From assembly GCF_043290135.1 (NCBI RefSeq), contig NC_134700.1, positions 244,736,039-244,800,038 on the forward strand: a stretch of DNA of 64,000 nt, in the 5' to 3' direction. The stretch is from Rhipicephalus microplus. Taxonomy: Eukaryota; Arthropoda; Arachnida; Ixodida; Ixodidae. The notes below the pieces were generated by a model. The model ran no database searches and had not been told where the DNA came from. It saw only the letters and a program-made list of their open reading frames with translations. Shown in pieces: positions 23,111 through 33,974 of this stretch. The first letter of the stretch is position 1. Each line of letters begins with the position of its first letter. Position numbers and translations under genes: made by a program.

Positions 23111-24466
23111 GCATCAGCAAAGCATCCATCGTTGACACGTTTGCCTGCACCAGAAATATTCGTCACTTCTAGAGAAACACGGTAATAATGCCAGGAACTC
23201 ACGCCACGCTATAGTATTTTTTCATTGAAAAAAAATTAAAATATATACCTTTTGTGAGCAATAAAATTTCGAATCAAAGTCGAAGCTTGTCAGTGTCGCT
23301 TCCTTTACCACTGGCCCTGTGTGAAAAAAAAAATCTCGCTGTTTCCTTTTCAATGAACATTTCAGGAGAGTTCATCGAGGGTGCCACCCGAACCAGAGAG
23401 AGCAGAGGCTGTGCGGTATCAGCGGCTGCCTGCCCCTCTGATATCGGCTTTCTGCGTGCATCGCTCGATGTCGCGTTGAGCCAAAGCAGCGAAGGGCGAG
23501 CCCGCGCAGCGCAGATTAGAAGAGCGGCGACGAAGTCACCCCGTCCGTGCGGAGTGCGTCGCCCAGCACGCCACGGGCTCGTTAAACCACGTGACAGCGA
23601 GGCGGGACACATTGTTCGAGGCGTCGGTGTACATTCCTATCGATGCGAGCTTTCACTCAATTTGAAGGAGGAAAAAAAAGACGAAAATTTTTCCCGGTTT
23701 CAAACCGATGAATCGTCTCAGGCGCTGACAACGTGACACCTCGGCCAATATTGCGTGACTCGATATCATTAGCGCGAATGCTCAGAGACGCGGCGACGAA
23801 ATATCGCTGCTCTGTGACCTCCGAACACGTTGTATTTTGATTCTATCTCTTTCTTTCTTTTTCGGAAAGCTGTTTGCAGTTATATCGAGGTTGCGATTCT
23901 GTCGTGCCGTTCTGCTAGAGACAAAAACTAAATCCGGTGCTTATAGTAGCTCTAATGCTGCTTTAATCCAGAGCTAATTCTGCGGTTAATGTGGTGCTAA
24001 TATAGTTCCCGTGCAGGAATCGGTGTACTTTTAAATCCTGCGCCTGTCGCAGCTCTATACTACCATAAAACTTGAAGAAATGCATAGCAAGAGAAATCCC
24101 AAGATTCCCTCGGCGATCGCGAGCTTGCTGAGGCGGTGGCGCCCTCTTGTACGCGGCGCGGGTCTCTTCCGGGTGTTTCAAAAGCGTTTTTTCTCAATCT
24201 TAGGTCAATTAATTCTCGGTTATTTCTGTCGATTCGATTCATTTCGACCGTGTTAGTTGTATCGCGCTAATTTTTAGTATTGTCGGCCTTCTTTCATTTA
24301 GCACTGTATTGACCACCGCCTGACCATGCGACATGAAAAAGTGGATGGGCGACAAGTCGGGCCCGCTAAGGAGGTGCGCACTTGCAACAAATCAAGGCAG
24401 GAAGGTTAACCGGAAGAGAGGCTTCTTATTTGCTACACTGCCCTTCAGCCCCGTTGCGATCCTGAG
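23111..24466. other. Stretch without a recognised gene; one 160-codon open frame
   Basis: The open frame 23,254-23,736 (+) is the longest here. Its product is Arg/Ser/Ala-rich with no known motif. A minus-strand frame of similar length covers the same GC-rich patch (about 23,390-23,640), so base composition can explain both. I do not call it a gene. Confidence 0.45.
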
Positions 24467-24875
24467 GGGAAACAGAGTGAAAACGGGACGAAGGAAGAAC
24501 GACCACACAACACATGCGCTGACGAACAAAGTTTATTACACCAGAAAATATATAGACTCTACCACGTCATCGTCCCAGGAGCAAGCGCTAAATCAACGAG
24601 GCTTTCCATATAAAGAAGAAATAAAATGTGCGCATCAGTGAGCCTTCACTCGTCCTTCTGAAAGAAGAGATAATGCTTTTGGGCGGTTAACTTTGGACAT
24701 TGCGACTCGTGGCACATTCTTCTTGCATTTTATCTTTATGTGAACGAGATTGTTTGAATCTTGTTTTCTTTTTCAGGTATAAATTCCCCGTTGTAATAAA
24801 CTAAGGCACAGTTGTTCGTCAGCGCTTGTGCTGTGTGATCATTCTGTCATCATCCCGTTTTCGCACCGTTTCCCC
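24467..24875. repeat. Inverted repeat pair, possible Penelope-like element ends
   Basis: The left arm 24,467-24,540 contains 'ggggaaacagagtgaaaacg' and 'gcgctgacgaacaa' then 'gtttattaca'. The right arm 24,792-24,875 is its diverged reverse complement ('tgtaataaac', 'ttgttcgtcagcgc', 'cccgttttcgcaccgtttcc'). The spacer is about 250 bases. Words such as 'gcgctgacgaacaa' beside 'gtttatt' occur at ends of tick Penelope-like elements as I recall them, and those elements often have inverted terminal pieces. No RT or GIY-YIG coding sequence is present. Confidence 0.55.
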
Positions 24876-26089
24876 TCACGATCATGTACGGACCTTGCAC
24901 TTCCAGATACCCTTCTGCGGTATGATCCTTCCACACTCTGTGCATGTCGATAGAATACCCATTCCTTTTATTCTGAAGAGCACTTCCAAAGACAGGCGTG
25001 CCTCTTTCTTGTTGAGGTATTCATTTACTGTCACTGCCCTGGGGCATCACGCCTTCCTCCTGCCGAAAAGGGAGCTTGATTGAGACACTGACCACTAACT
25101 TTATGTTCTGCGGCGTTGGACTCTTTATTTTATTTTATTTCTTGTCTCAAAATGTTGTTTTGTGTGCCTTAGGGATATGTTACAATTCCAATGATAACTG
25201 AAGACATGTATGCGATGACTGCTATAGTCAACATCACTTGAACATGCGTTATGACCTGCATCAAGAAAACGTCTGTCCGACTTCATATACCACCTCACGG
25301 TGACAGGGAAAAGCTATGGGAAAAAAAACCTCATTGTGGCTCAACAAGTTGCATGCGAGAAACTCGTGGGAATAGCTTAAATCTAGGAAAATTCAGGATT
25401 TAACCGAGATTATTCTCGAGTTTCTAAGCAATCTTCCCAGCCGCACTTTTGCTTAGTCATGGAAGCGAATATTTTCGCACCTTTTTTTTTTTTTTTTGCT
25501 TGAAGCACCGCACACCGGACGAACAGGCCTGTCACGAACAAGAGGTTTGAAAAAGTGTGCCGTAAAAGCGTTAAAACTTTTCTTGAAGGCAGTGGCAGTC
25601 TGGGCCGATATCAATGCATTAAAGTTTTTTTTTTCATTTGTTTACGTGACAGCACATATTTATGGGACTGTCGACTGTAGTGTTTACAATTATGTGACTG
25701 TTGACTGTATGCAGTGGGTGCTCTTCAATTTGTTAACTTCACTGTATATACACATATATTTGCCTGTTGAATACGTTTCTTTTGTTTTTGAATCTGATGT
25801 TCTGTTATGGTAAATTGAATATTGAATGTGTTGCGAACTTGTTTATTGTTTGACCCCTCCAAGAGATAAGGAGTAACCGGCGTCCTTTTTGTGTGCCAAC
25901 ATCTCCTTACATCACGACAGTAAAAAAACGAAGAAATAGGAGCACAGAACAGCGCTTTTTCTCCTTCTTGTTCGCCTCTTAATTGTGTCGCACACCCACT
26001 GTGCGAATTGGCCAAAAATCGAGTGGGTTTATAAAATAATATGAAAATTAAGAATAGGGGAATTTATATAATGTGTCTTTGAGACGGGT
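24876..26089. other. Stretch without a recognisable gene
   Basis: AT-rich with T-runs at 25,482-25,497 and 25,626-25,635. Two overlapping open frames of about 100 codons at 25,496-26,015 show no domain and are Phe/Tyr/Lys-rich. Confidence 0.45.
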
Positions 26090-26225
26090 CACGCGCTTCG
26101 CTTTCCGAGAAAACTGCCAGATAGCGCTCATGTCTCACGTGTGGCGCGAATTGATGCGCTCGTTCGCCTCCGCTGCACGCTCGAGGCACTCTAACGCAGC
26201 GCCTCCAGAATACCATTCACCAATT
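26090..26225 (+). repeat. Dispersed repeat, copy A of an inverted pair
   Basis: Contains 'agatagcgctcatgtc', 'gatgcgctcgttcgcctccg' and 'gcgcctccagaataccattc'. The minus strand of 30,485-30,615 carries the same 130 bases with an estimated 10-15% difference. Similarity stops sharply after 'attcaccaattt'. Class unknown. Confidence 0.65.
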
Positions 26226-26859
26226 TCTTTTTGAGTGGCACTTTCCGGTTTTCAGTATTTCTTCTCAATTATTTGTGTGCGTGTGTTTCAAATAAAAAGC
26301 GGGACTGGCCATTATATTTTCATTGTTTCTATAACGTTTCCCGCAAACTGCATTAAAATAAATATTTGTAACAAAACTACCACCCCATGAAGTAGGTCAT
26401 TTCTAAAAAAAAATAGTCCCTGACACACACGGTGCGCTGCTTATCGCCAATACGCCCGATTGAAGCCCACAACGAAGATCGATATTTTAAGAACCCCAAA
26501 TGAAAGAAAGCATCACAAGTTAGAAAACAAACACACCTACAAAGAATCATAAACAAAAAGAAAGTACATATCGGAAAGATGCAATTCATCGCAGCTAAAA
26601 AATATTTTAGTAACTACCAGTGAGTGCTACCGCAGAAAGAATTCCGAAGTTCTGTCACGATTCCGAGGTTCATTTCGGTAGAAAAACTTCGAGTAAAGAG
26701 GACCGAGAAGACCCATACAGACGGCTGTCACTTCGACTGTGATTTCTGTAGCAAAAGCAAGTGTTAACAGTGAAATGGTTTAAAGGTATCGGCAACTTGT
26801 GATCTGTCACCATAAAAAATCTCTCGGCATCATGAAGCAACGCTCGCTAACTCCATTTT

Positions 26860-27490
26860 TTTTTTCACAGTGAAACTGCTTAGGCTATCGGTAACTTGGG
26901 CTCCGCAGTGCAGAACTCCCCAGATTGGCATTCGACACAAGAATTGGGTGAGCATCCCTACCATGCACAAAAGAAGCCGGCGTGAAATAAGAAAAAAAGA
27001 CTTGAAGAAAGAAGAACGAAGGAGGAAGAGAAAGGTGCTGATGAATGAAGGCAATAAATACATGAAAGATGATGAAAGTACAGAGTCGGATGGAGTAGGT
27101 AGTCGGAAAGAGAAAAAACACCACTACCGAGTACAACATAAAAACTCTGCCCTGCGAAGTGGAAAATGCGAAAGAGATAGAAAAAAATTTGTAGAAAGGA
27201 AGAGAAAGTAAAGAGGGCGGAAAAGAAAGCGATAAAAAAATAATGAAAAAACACTGAGAAATAAAGCGATAGAATGAAAGAGAAAAAAGAGAAAATAGAG
27301 ATATTCAAAGAAACTAAGAGATGAACAGGCTGAAGGACAAAATAAGAAAAAACAAGATAGAGAAAGGGATATAAAGAAACAAACATTAAAACGAATTGGA
27401 AAAAAAGAGAGCAATACATAGAGAGACAAAAAAATAGGAAGAAACTCATGCAAAAAGATACAAGGAACAAAGAGACAGAGAAGGAAAAAA
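26860..27490. repeat. Long purine-rich (GA/A-rich) tract
   Basis: From about 26,960 to 27,490 the plus strand is strongly purine-biased ('agaaaaaaagacttgaagaa', 'aaaaagagaaaatagagata'). It creates a 221-codon Phe/Ser/Leu-rich open frame on the minus strand, which is compositional. An imperfect direct repeat ('cagtgaaatggtttaaag' at 26,768; 'cagtgaaactgcttaggc' at 26,867) lies before it. Confidence 0.7.
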
Positions 27491-28030
27491 AGTCGCAGCT
27501 TTGCCGCAAAGGCGAAGCAATGAACGCGATAGCAACATATTGGAAGGTCCCGCGCAGAATAGCAAGCAGTTCGAAACGTGTCCCGCGTTTCACACGCACA
27601 AAGGACGCATGAAACGTACTCACAGGTACAGATTAACGCGAATAAGCGTCTCAGTTGTTACTTCGCTGTGTTTGAAAAGCACGCCCTTTTCGCAAACGGA
27701 GGCTGTGAAATGATTGCAGTAACCTTTGTGCGCCCGCTTCATATTTCCGATGAAACTCAAAGGCTAGCCAAGACGTATGATTATCCCCACGGCAATATAA
27801 GGGCATGCGATAGAGCATACACCCCCTTATTCTCTACGCGGGCCAAAGTACGCGTGAGAGATGAGAGCCTCCACGCGCTCACTGTGCCATCTTGCTGATA
27901 ATGCTGAAAACACGATATTACCCTCCCCCCACCCCCGAGATGCCCACCAACAGCAGTAAGTGGTAGGTATGAATAGCTTGCCATTTGAACGTAGAAAGAG
28001 GTAGCTCTAAGTGGCTCCGGAGGAAACAAA
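27491..28030. other. Anonymous dispersed-repeat-like sequence
   Basis: Reads 'gaacgcgatagcaacatatt' then 'cccgcgcagaatagcaagca'. The minus strand of this piece resembles plus-strand 1,365-1,430, suggesting an old repeat family. No gene is seen. Confidence 0.4.
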
Positions 28031-28200
28031 TCTCTCAGTGGCTCAGTGGTCAGCACCTCGCAATCGAGACGCGGATGTCCCACAATCGATTCCACGCGGC
28101 GGAGTTTTTTTCCTGGGATTTCTTTTTCTTTCTTGCGTTTTCATATACATAGATACGTATACATATACGGAACATGACGTCGACGCTGACGGTGAAATCC
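28031..28200 (+). mobile_element. tRNA-derived SINE (non-Ruka type), degenerate
   Basis: The A-box-like 'tggctcagtggtcagcac' and B-box-like 'caatcgattccac' lie at 28,039-28,095. They are followed by a T-rich stretch and 'tgacgtcgacgctgacggtg'. The order matches the elements at 700-895 and 43,747. The anticodon arm does not close, so a working tRNA is unlikely. Confidence 0.5.
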
Positions 28201-28381
28201 AGCCGAGAGTGTTCATAAATTTCTATCTCAATAAGAAAGAAAGACAAGGAAAGTGGAGCTGCTTCGCTGAAGTTTAGCGACAGCAACGTATGCGGGGCCC
28301 TCTGTGACACAAGGTAACTACTTTGTTGAGTTATTGATCATCTCTTTTCAAACCAAGCTTAAACTTAGCTCACATTAATTT

Positions 28382-28620
28382 CTTATTGGTGTGTGGGGTT
28401 CAACGTCCCAAAACCACTATATGATTTTGTGGTACGCCGCTGTGGAGGGCTCCGGAAAATTTGACCACCTGGGGTTCTTTAACGTGCACCTAAATCTGTG
28501 CACACAGGCCTACAACATTTCCGCCTCCATCGGAAATGCAGCCGCCGCAGCCGGGATTCGATCCCGTGACCTGCGGGTCAGCAGCCGAGTACATTAGTCA
28601 CTAGGCCACCGTGGTGGGGC
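28382..28620 (-). mobile_element. Ruka-type SINE, full length
   Basis: The complete tRNA-like head, with B box 'gggatcgaatcccgg' on the minus strand, and the complete body are present. The tail is reduced to 'caccaat'-like sequence. Direct repeats 'cacattaattt' (28,371-28,381) and 'cacactaattt' (28,621-28,631) flank it with one difference. Confidence 0.93.
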
Positions 28621-28631
28621 CACACTAATTT

Positions 28632-28832
28632 GTGTTATTTCTTTTTTCTATTAGCATCAAAATTATTATAATCTGTTACAAACAAATTATTTCTTTTCCT
28701 TTTACCCTGCATGGTTTTTAATTGGTCACTTACGTTAACCGCCGGCTTCTTGGCCGATTCCCCTTAGTAGGTGAGAGACAAAACATATGAACAAGCGAGC
28801 AAGCAAGCAAGCGCCATCCTATCCGTGGCCTT
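28632..28832 (+). repeat. Possible LINE 3' untranslated fragment
   Basis: 'cttcttggccgattcccctt' then 'aggtgagagacaaaa' and an (AAGC)n run resemble 3' untranslated ends of tick I/R1-like LINEs, followed by the trinucleotide tract. No coding sequence is attached, so the call is weak. Confidence 0.3.
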
Positions 28833-28854
28833 ATCATCATCATCATCATCATCA

Positions 28855-28907
<53 letters not shown>
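28833..28907. repeat. (ATC)n-(GTC)n compound microsatellite
   Basis: Eight ATC units pass directly into about 17 GTC units. The unit change by one transition-type base suggests a single founder repeat that spread. Met- and Thr-run open frames on the minus strand are artefacts. Confidence 0.95.
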
Positions 28908-30484
28908 CGTAGTGGTTTGAGCCTAGATGTTGGGGGACCAACCAACTCTTCCTTCAGGTTTGGCGCCACTAGTGCAAAGCCAGCTCCCGTAATTCCTGTT
29001 TCAGGCTTCAGGCTGGCCGAGAGCCTTCTTCCAGCAGGTCAACCAAAACGTTTCTCAAAAAAGAAAAAAAAGTTACGTGAAGAAATGTGAAGCGCTCTTT
29101 CGCCAGCTATGCTTGCAGAGTCGTTTCTGATATACCTGTGAGATGGTATTTCAATTGTCGCCTTCAAAAGCACACCAAGAGCATAAAATATAGCGAAAAC
29201 ACGGCAGGTTTTGGAAATGCGTCCTCAATTTTTTTTTCATCATTGTCAAAGAAAATGTGGATAAACTCATGCGCCAAAACACTGAAGCATTTCTCGTTGA
29301 CAAGCGTAGCGACGTAACAAGAAAGTCGCGTATCGTATCACCGAACTGAGCCATTCTTTCGCCTTTCTCTCTCGTTTTGTTCAGCCATCTATATATTTCG
29401 CGTTCCGCAAAAAACTGTTGTTCAAAGTGTGGTGTATCTCTTGCTCTGCGTACCATTTCTGCACTGTTTGAAAAAGTATGTGCAAGTAACAATAAATCCA
29501 CCATATTCCTCATTCGATTCCATGTTGTATCCATCCAGACATTGAATACACAAAAGCTGATATCTACGAGCCACCTTCGGTGTAAAAAACTCAAAGCAGC
29601 TGGCATTACGAGCTTTTCTAGCATAATAATGTTTTTGTGAATACGGGGAACAGTAGATTCCTGCGGCTGGAGGCAAGGAAATCGAGATTAACGAAGAAAA
29701 CACTACCGACACTTTGGTTGCCACATTCGCCGTTAGCGTGTTCCTTAGCACCATGGAAACGATTTTCGCTTAGCTCTGATTAATGACCCATTCTTTTCTC
29801 TAATTAGCGGAGCCGCCGATTTGTGTTCTCGCTTCGGGAATTGCTCAGCGGCAATGACAAAATAAAAGAACGAAGCAGACTAAACCGGAAACGGATCGAC
29901 CGGGAGACAAATGGCGAGTATGCGCACAGCTAACCATGAACATATCTCACAAGAGGCGCGTCATGATAACCAAGAAGCTGGTTTTGGCACGGCAATGCTC
30001 AGTCTGTCATCACCTCGTTTAGAGTTCATACGCTGTCAATTTTCGAATATAACCATTGCGCTAAACTTGCGCCCCGACGTTGGAATCGCGACGAGAACAA
30101 TCTAGACTCGGTTGTGAAATGTATTCATAGGGTGCGTACGGCCCAGCACTAGATAGTCTACACTGACAGTTTACAAGACAGTATTCTATTAATGTAATAA
30201 CGCATTCGCATAATGCCTGTGCCACGTAGTGAAACGATCACGTGGGCTAGCAAACAAGGAAAATGCTTATTTGTTCCGTGTTGGAATATGTGAAAAAATT
30301 GAGCGTGCTTTACACCAAGCGCGTAAAAAAGCGTGTAGCTCTAGGGAGACGACCCTATCGGCGAAACACAAGTATTCCACTTTAAAAAAATTGGCCCCGT
30401 ATCTGTATGTTACGCTGCAAATGTCGTCGAAAAACGATAGTCTTGCGTCTGGAGGGAGAGATCAAAACGTTGATTTAATGTTCT
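28908..30484. other. Stretch without a recognised gene; one 157-codon minus-strand frame
   Basis: The minus-strand frame 29,151-29,624 ('DTPHFEQQFFAEREIYRWL', 'RMAQFGDTIRDFL') is the longest unassigned frame outside repeats and has a natural-looking amino-acid mix. A second minus frame (29,422-29,754) overlaps it. I recognise no family. It could be an old gene fragment or chance. Confidence 0.4.
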
Positions 30485-30615
30485 GTGCAAAATTGGTGAA
30501 TGGTATTCTGGAGGCGCTGCGTTAGAGTGCCTAGAGCGTGAAGCGGAGGCGAACGAGCGCATCAAGTCACGTCACACGTTAGACATGAGCGCTATTGGGC
30601 AGTTATCCTGGAAAA
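30485..30615 (-). repeat. Dispersed repeat, copy B of an inverted pair
   Basis: Reverse complement of 26,090-26,225: 'gaatggtattctggaggcgc', 'cggaggcgaacgagcgcatc' and 'gacatgagcgctattgggca' on the plus strand. About 4.3 kb separates the two copies. Confidence 0.65.
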
Positions 30616-30827
30616 CAGGGCGCGTGGCGTGCGCGCCCGTCTCGGAGGTCATAAGGTGTAGAACACAAGGCGACGGGTATGTGCCACCACACGTGCCATC
30701 TTAGCAAAGCGTCGGAAACACTTGCGTATTCACGCAAGCGTTGCATGGTCAGCGTAGCGTGATAAATGGTACGGTCTTTAGAATTACTTATGTATGCCTT
30801 TTCCAGAAAAAAATTCACATACATAAT

Positions 30828-32640
30828 ATCAATCAATTAATCAATCGATCATTTTATTTCCTTTAGATAAGGTGGAGTACAGGACTAAAAGCTCAAGAGC
30901 TTGACGAGATCCTGACGCCGTTCACAAGTTGACAACGCAGCAGGAATGGCAGTCAATCATGTAAAACAAATATGAAATAAACATACAGGTATAACATCAC
31001 AAAAAGTAATACAAAAAGTTTATGAAAACAGTGCTAAGATAAAAATTGAGTAGTTCAAATCTATGGTCATGAAGTGACATGAACATGAAAAGCAATAATA
31101 AAAAGGAAAGAATGGGCATAAATTCTGAGAGATGTATCATTGAGGATAATGTATCAGTTGGGCAAAGTGTTTAATCTGACAGTTTTGTTTAGAGGAAGGA
31201 TCGAAATCTTCGCGGTTTAAAAAATTTAACAAAGGTAGTCTGTAGGACAATGATTGTTTGTCATAAAAGGTTCTTGGGGTGGATACAGTCCAAACTTCTT
31301 TATGCCTGGTGAGTCGAACACTTGTGTTTACGCTAAGCTTAGCAAGATGTATTGTGGTATTGGTACAATGTTTGACAAACTCTTTATAGCATAACATCAG
31401 CCTGTAGTTGTACAAAAAGAAAACTGGAAGAATATCATATTTTAGAAAAAGAAGTTTTGTAGAGGACAGATAGTGTTCAGCCGCAATATGTCGTACAGCC
31501 CTTTTCTGTAGTAAGTGCAACTTGCGCAAATTCGTCACACCGGTTGTGCATCACACTAAGCTACAGTACTGTAACAAAGATGATACCAGTGCATTGTATA
31601 TCATAATTTTGACCTTAGCGGGAAGAAGATATCCCATACGTGCAAGGACACCAATGGCCGATGACATCTTAGAGTATAGAATATCAACATGTACATTCCA
31701 CGTAAGGTGTCGTGAAAAATATACACCAAGAATACTAACAGAATCAACCATGTCTAACTGATGAGAGCCCAGAAATAAGCTCATCTTATTTATCAAGGTT
31801 TTTCCTTTAGGCGTATATAAAATGACTTGTGTTTTTGAAGGGTTTAGTTTTAGTAAATTCACTGAAGCCCAGGTATCTATAGCAGACAGTGTTTCATTAG
31901 CCATTTCTTCTATCTTTGTTTCCATGCTCCCTGTAATAAAAACTGTTGTGTCATCGGCGTAAGAGACAAATGTTGCGTTGTTTGTGCAGTGTACAATGTC
32001 ATTATTCAACCATGTCTAACTGCTGAGAGCCCAGAAATAAGCTCATCTTATTTATCAAGGTTTTTCCTTTAGGCGTATATAAAATGACTTGTGTTTTTGA
32101 AGGGTTTAGTTTTAGTAAATTCACTGAAGCCCAGGTATCTATAGCAGACAGTGTTTCATTAGCCATTTCTTCTATCTTTGTTTCCATGCTCCCTGTAATA
32201 AAAACTGTTGTGTCATCGGCGTAAGAGACAAATGTTGCGTTGTTTGTGCAGTGTACAATGTCATTATTATAAATCAAAAATAAAAGTGGCCCTAATATAC
32301 TTCCTTGTGGCACACCTACAACGACCGGCCCTTGCAGATATTTCATTGCTGGCATCTACGAATTGTGTCATGTCTGAGAGGTAGGATTTTAAAAGAGCAT
32401 GCGCTGTCCCACGCACACCATAATTTTCTAATTTGCTGAGAAGGATGGAATGATTGATTAGGTCAAATGCCTTAGAAAAATCGACGTATATGCCTAATGC
32501 TATTTTTTACAACTAAATGCATCTATGATTATTTCTTTATAAGTCAAGAGGGCTGTTTCAGTAGAGCGATGCTTCCTGAACCCATGTTGAAAATCTTGAA
32601 GCAAATTGTGGTGATTAAAAAATGATAACAATCTGATGTG
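30828..32640 (-). mobile_element. CR1-like LINE, 5'-truncated, RT fragment
   Basis: On the minus strand the RT reads from 'LLQDFQHGFRKHRSTETALL' (about 32,600) through '[17 protein letters not shown]' and the catalytic 'FVSYADDTTVFI' to 'LNPSKTQVILY', 'ILGVYFSRHL' and 'LHLLQKRAVRHIAAEHYL'. It ends near 31,137. An untranslated end and a short (AATC)n-like tail follow at 30,828-30,850. These motifs fit the CR1/L2/Jockey branch; I favour CR1-like. Frame breaks occur upstream of 32,355, near 31,545 and at the duplication junction at 32,007. No endonuclease or ORF1 remains. Confidence 0.82.
31744..32268. repeat. Tandem duplication, 2 x 262 bp, inside the CR1-like LINE
   Basis: Units 31,745-32,006 and 32,007-32,268 are identical by eye except for one base (a at 31,760, c at 32,022). 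The unit includes the YADD catalytic region. Because 262 is not a multiple of three, the duplication shifts the reading frame. Both unit starts read 'tcaaccatgtctaactg'. Confidence 0.95.
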
Positions 32641-33724
32641 TTGTTATAGTGCCTCAGATATGCGCAATAATTGTTTATTAATTGACAATCGCAGAAGTAT
32701 GAATGCTGAACAGTGAGCAATATTGGTGGGCACTGCGCAAGGAGTTGGCGGTTTGGAGTAACGTTTGGTCACTTTCGTGCCGTTCAGGGTACCGTTGGTG
32801 GCGGACAAATAGACAAATGTACAGACAGACAGACCAACATTTTTGCGTTGAAGGTCCCCAAGAAAGACTATCGTCTGTAACATGCATATCTTATGTCTTC
32901 CAAGTCTTTGCCAATTATACCAAGTCGTCTTGTTTTTAGGTGAATGGTAAAACTATAATGTGTGCTCAATTTGTGAACTATGCATGTGCTGCATCTTAAA
33001 TAAACTTCCAGTTCAAAGTGGGCACCGGTGTCGTCATTCTCTTTTGTTCTTGTTTTGTAGCGCGCCTCATATTTGGCACTTAAAATGAATCAATATCATT
33101 CAGTATAAATGGCTGTTTTGCGACAACTTAAAGCATTTCGCTCAGCCGACATCGTGTTTTGACAACAAAGCATCCTGGATAATCCAGTGTTGTGTTCGCG
33201 CTGCTGTCTATTTCTACGTGATGATTGAAATAACACTCTAGATGACCGTTGTCCCCTGAGCTGCCTATTTTGTTGTCTACGGTTAGTTCTGGACCGCAGT
33301 ATCAGACTTAATCCACGCAGTAATTGGCAAAACTTTTACGCACAGCACAGCGCGCGTTCCTTGAAAAATGAAAAAGAGAATGGTAAATGCAGAGCTGACG
33401 TATACACTCACAGTGAATGGCCTGTTCATATTCTGCTTACAGAAGCAAAGTACCACACCATAACTGATACATTCTGAGAAATTTCTACAGTGCGACGCTA
33501 AACCATGCCTATGGCTATAGGCAACGGTGCGCATCGCCGCAAGGAGCTGTAGGAACCAACACGAGGGTTGCACTATTATTTGCAGAAAAAGGTGAAATCC
33601 GATGTACCACTAGCATAATTTCCACATTTAAGGGGCCGCCTAAGCATGAGTGAACCAACAGCCATGCTGATATGTCTTAATTGTTAAGTTTTAGACCCAA
33701 CATAAATATTTAACGTAATATAAC
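32641..33724. other. Stretch without a recognisable gene; a retroposon-like 3' end
   Basis: 'cttaaataaacttccagttc' at about 32,994-33,014 contains AATAAA and resembles a recurrent tick repeat end. Open frames are short. Nothing else could be classified. Confidence 0.4.
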
Positions 33725-33735
33725 GTGTGTGTGTG

Positions 33736-33807
<72 letters not shown>
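33725..33807. repeat. (GT)n microsatellite
   Basis: About 83 bases of GT repeat with two single-base interruptions. The Cys-Val open frame across it is an artefact. Confidence 0.97.
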
Positions 33808-33974
33808 ACCTCTTTCGTGAAAGAGAGCGACCTCCATCGTGAAAAGCAAAACTATACCAATAACTGGGGCTGCCTAAGAGTTGAGGCTAAAATAGGCAAT
33901 AGTGCGTGTGAGGGAGGAGTTGGTGGGGGTCTTGTAGCAGAAAACAATTCTCAAATAAACTTTTTCAGTGCGCG

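Noticed and set aside
23254..23736. 160-codon frame as a host gene
   Set aside because: Arg/Ser/Ala composition follows local GC content, an antisense frame of similar length exists, and there is no motif.
26958..27623. 221-codon Phe/Ser/Leu-rich minus-strand frame that looks like a membrane protein
   Set aside because: It is the complement of a purine-rich tract; low complexity, no domain, no splice or start context.
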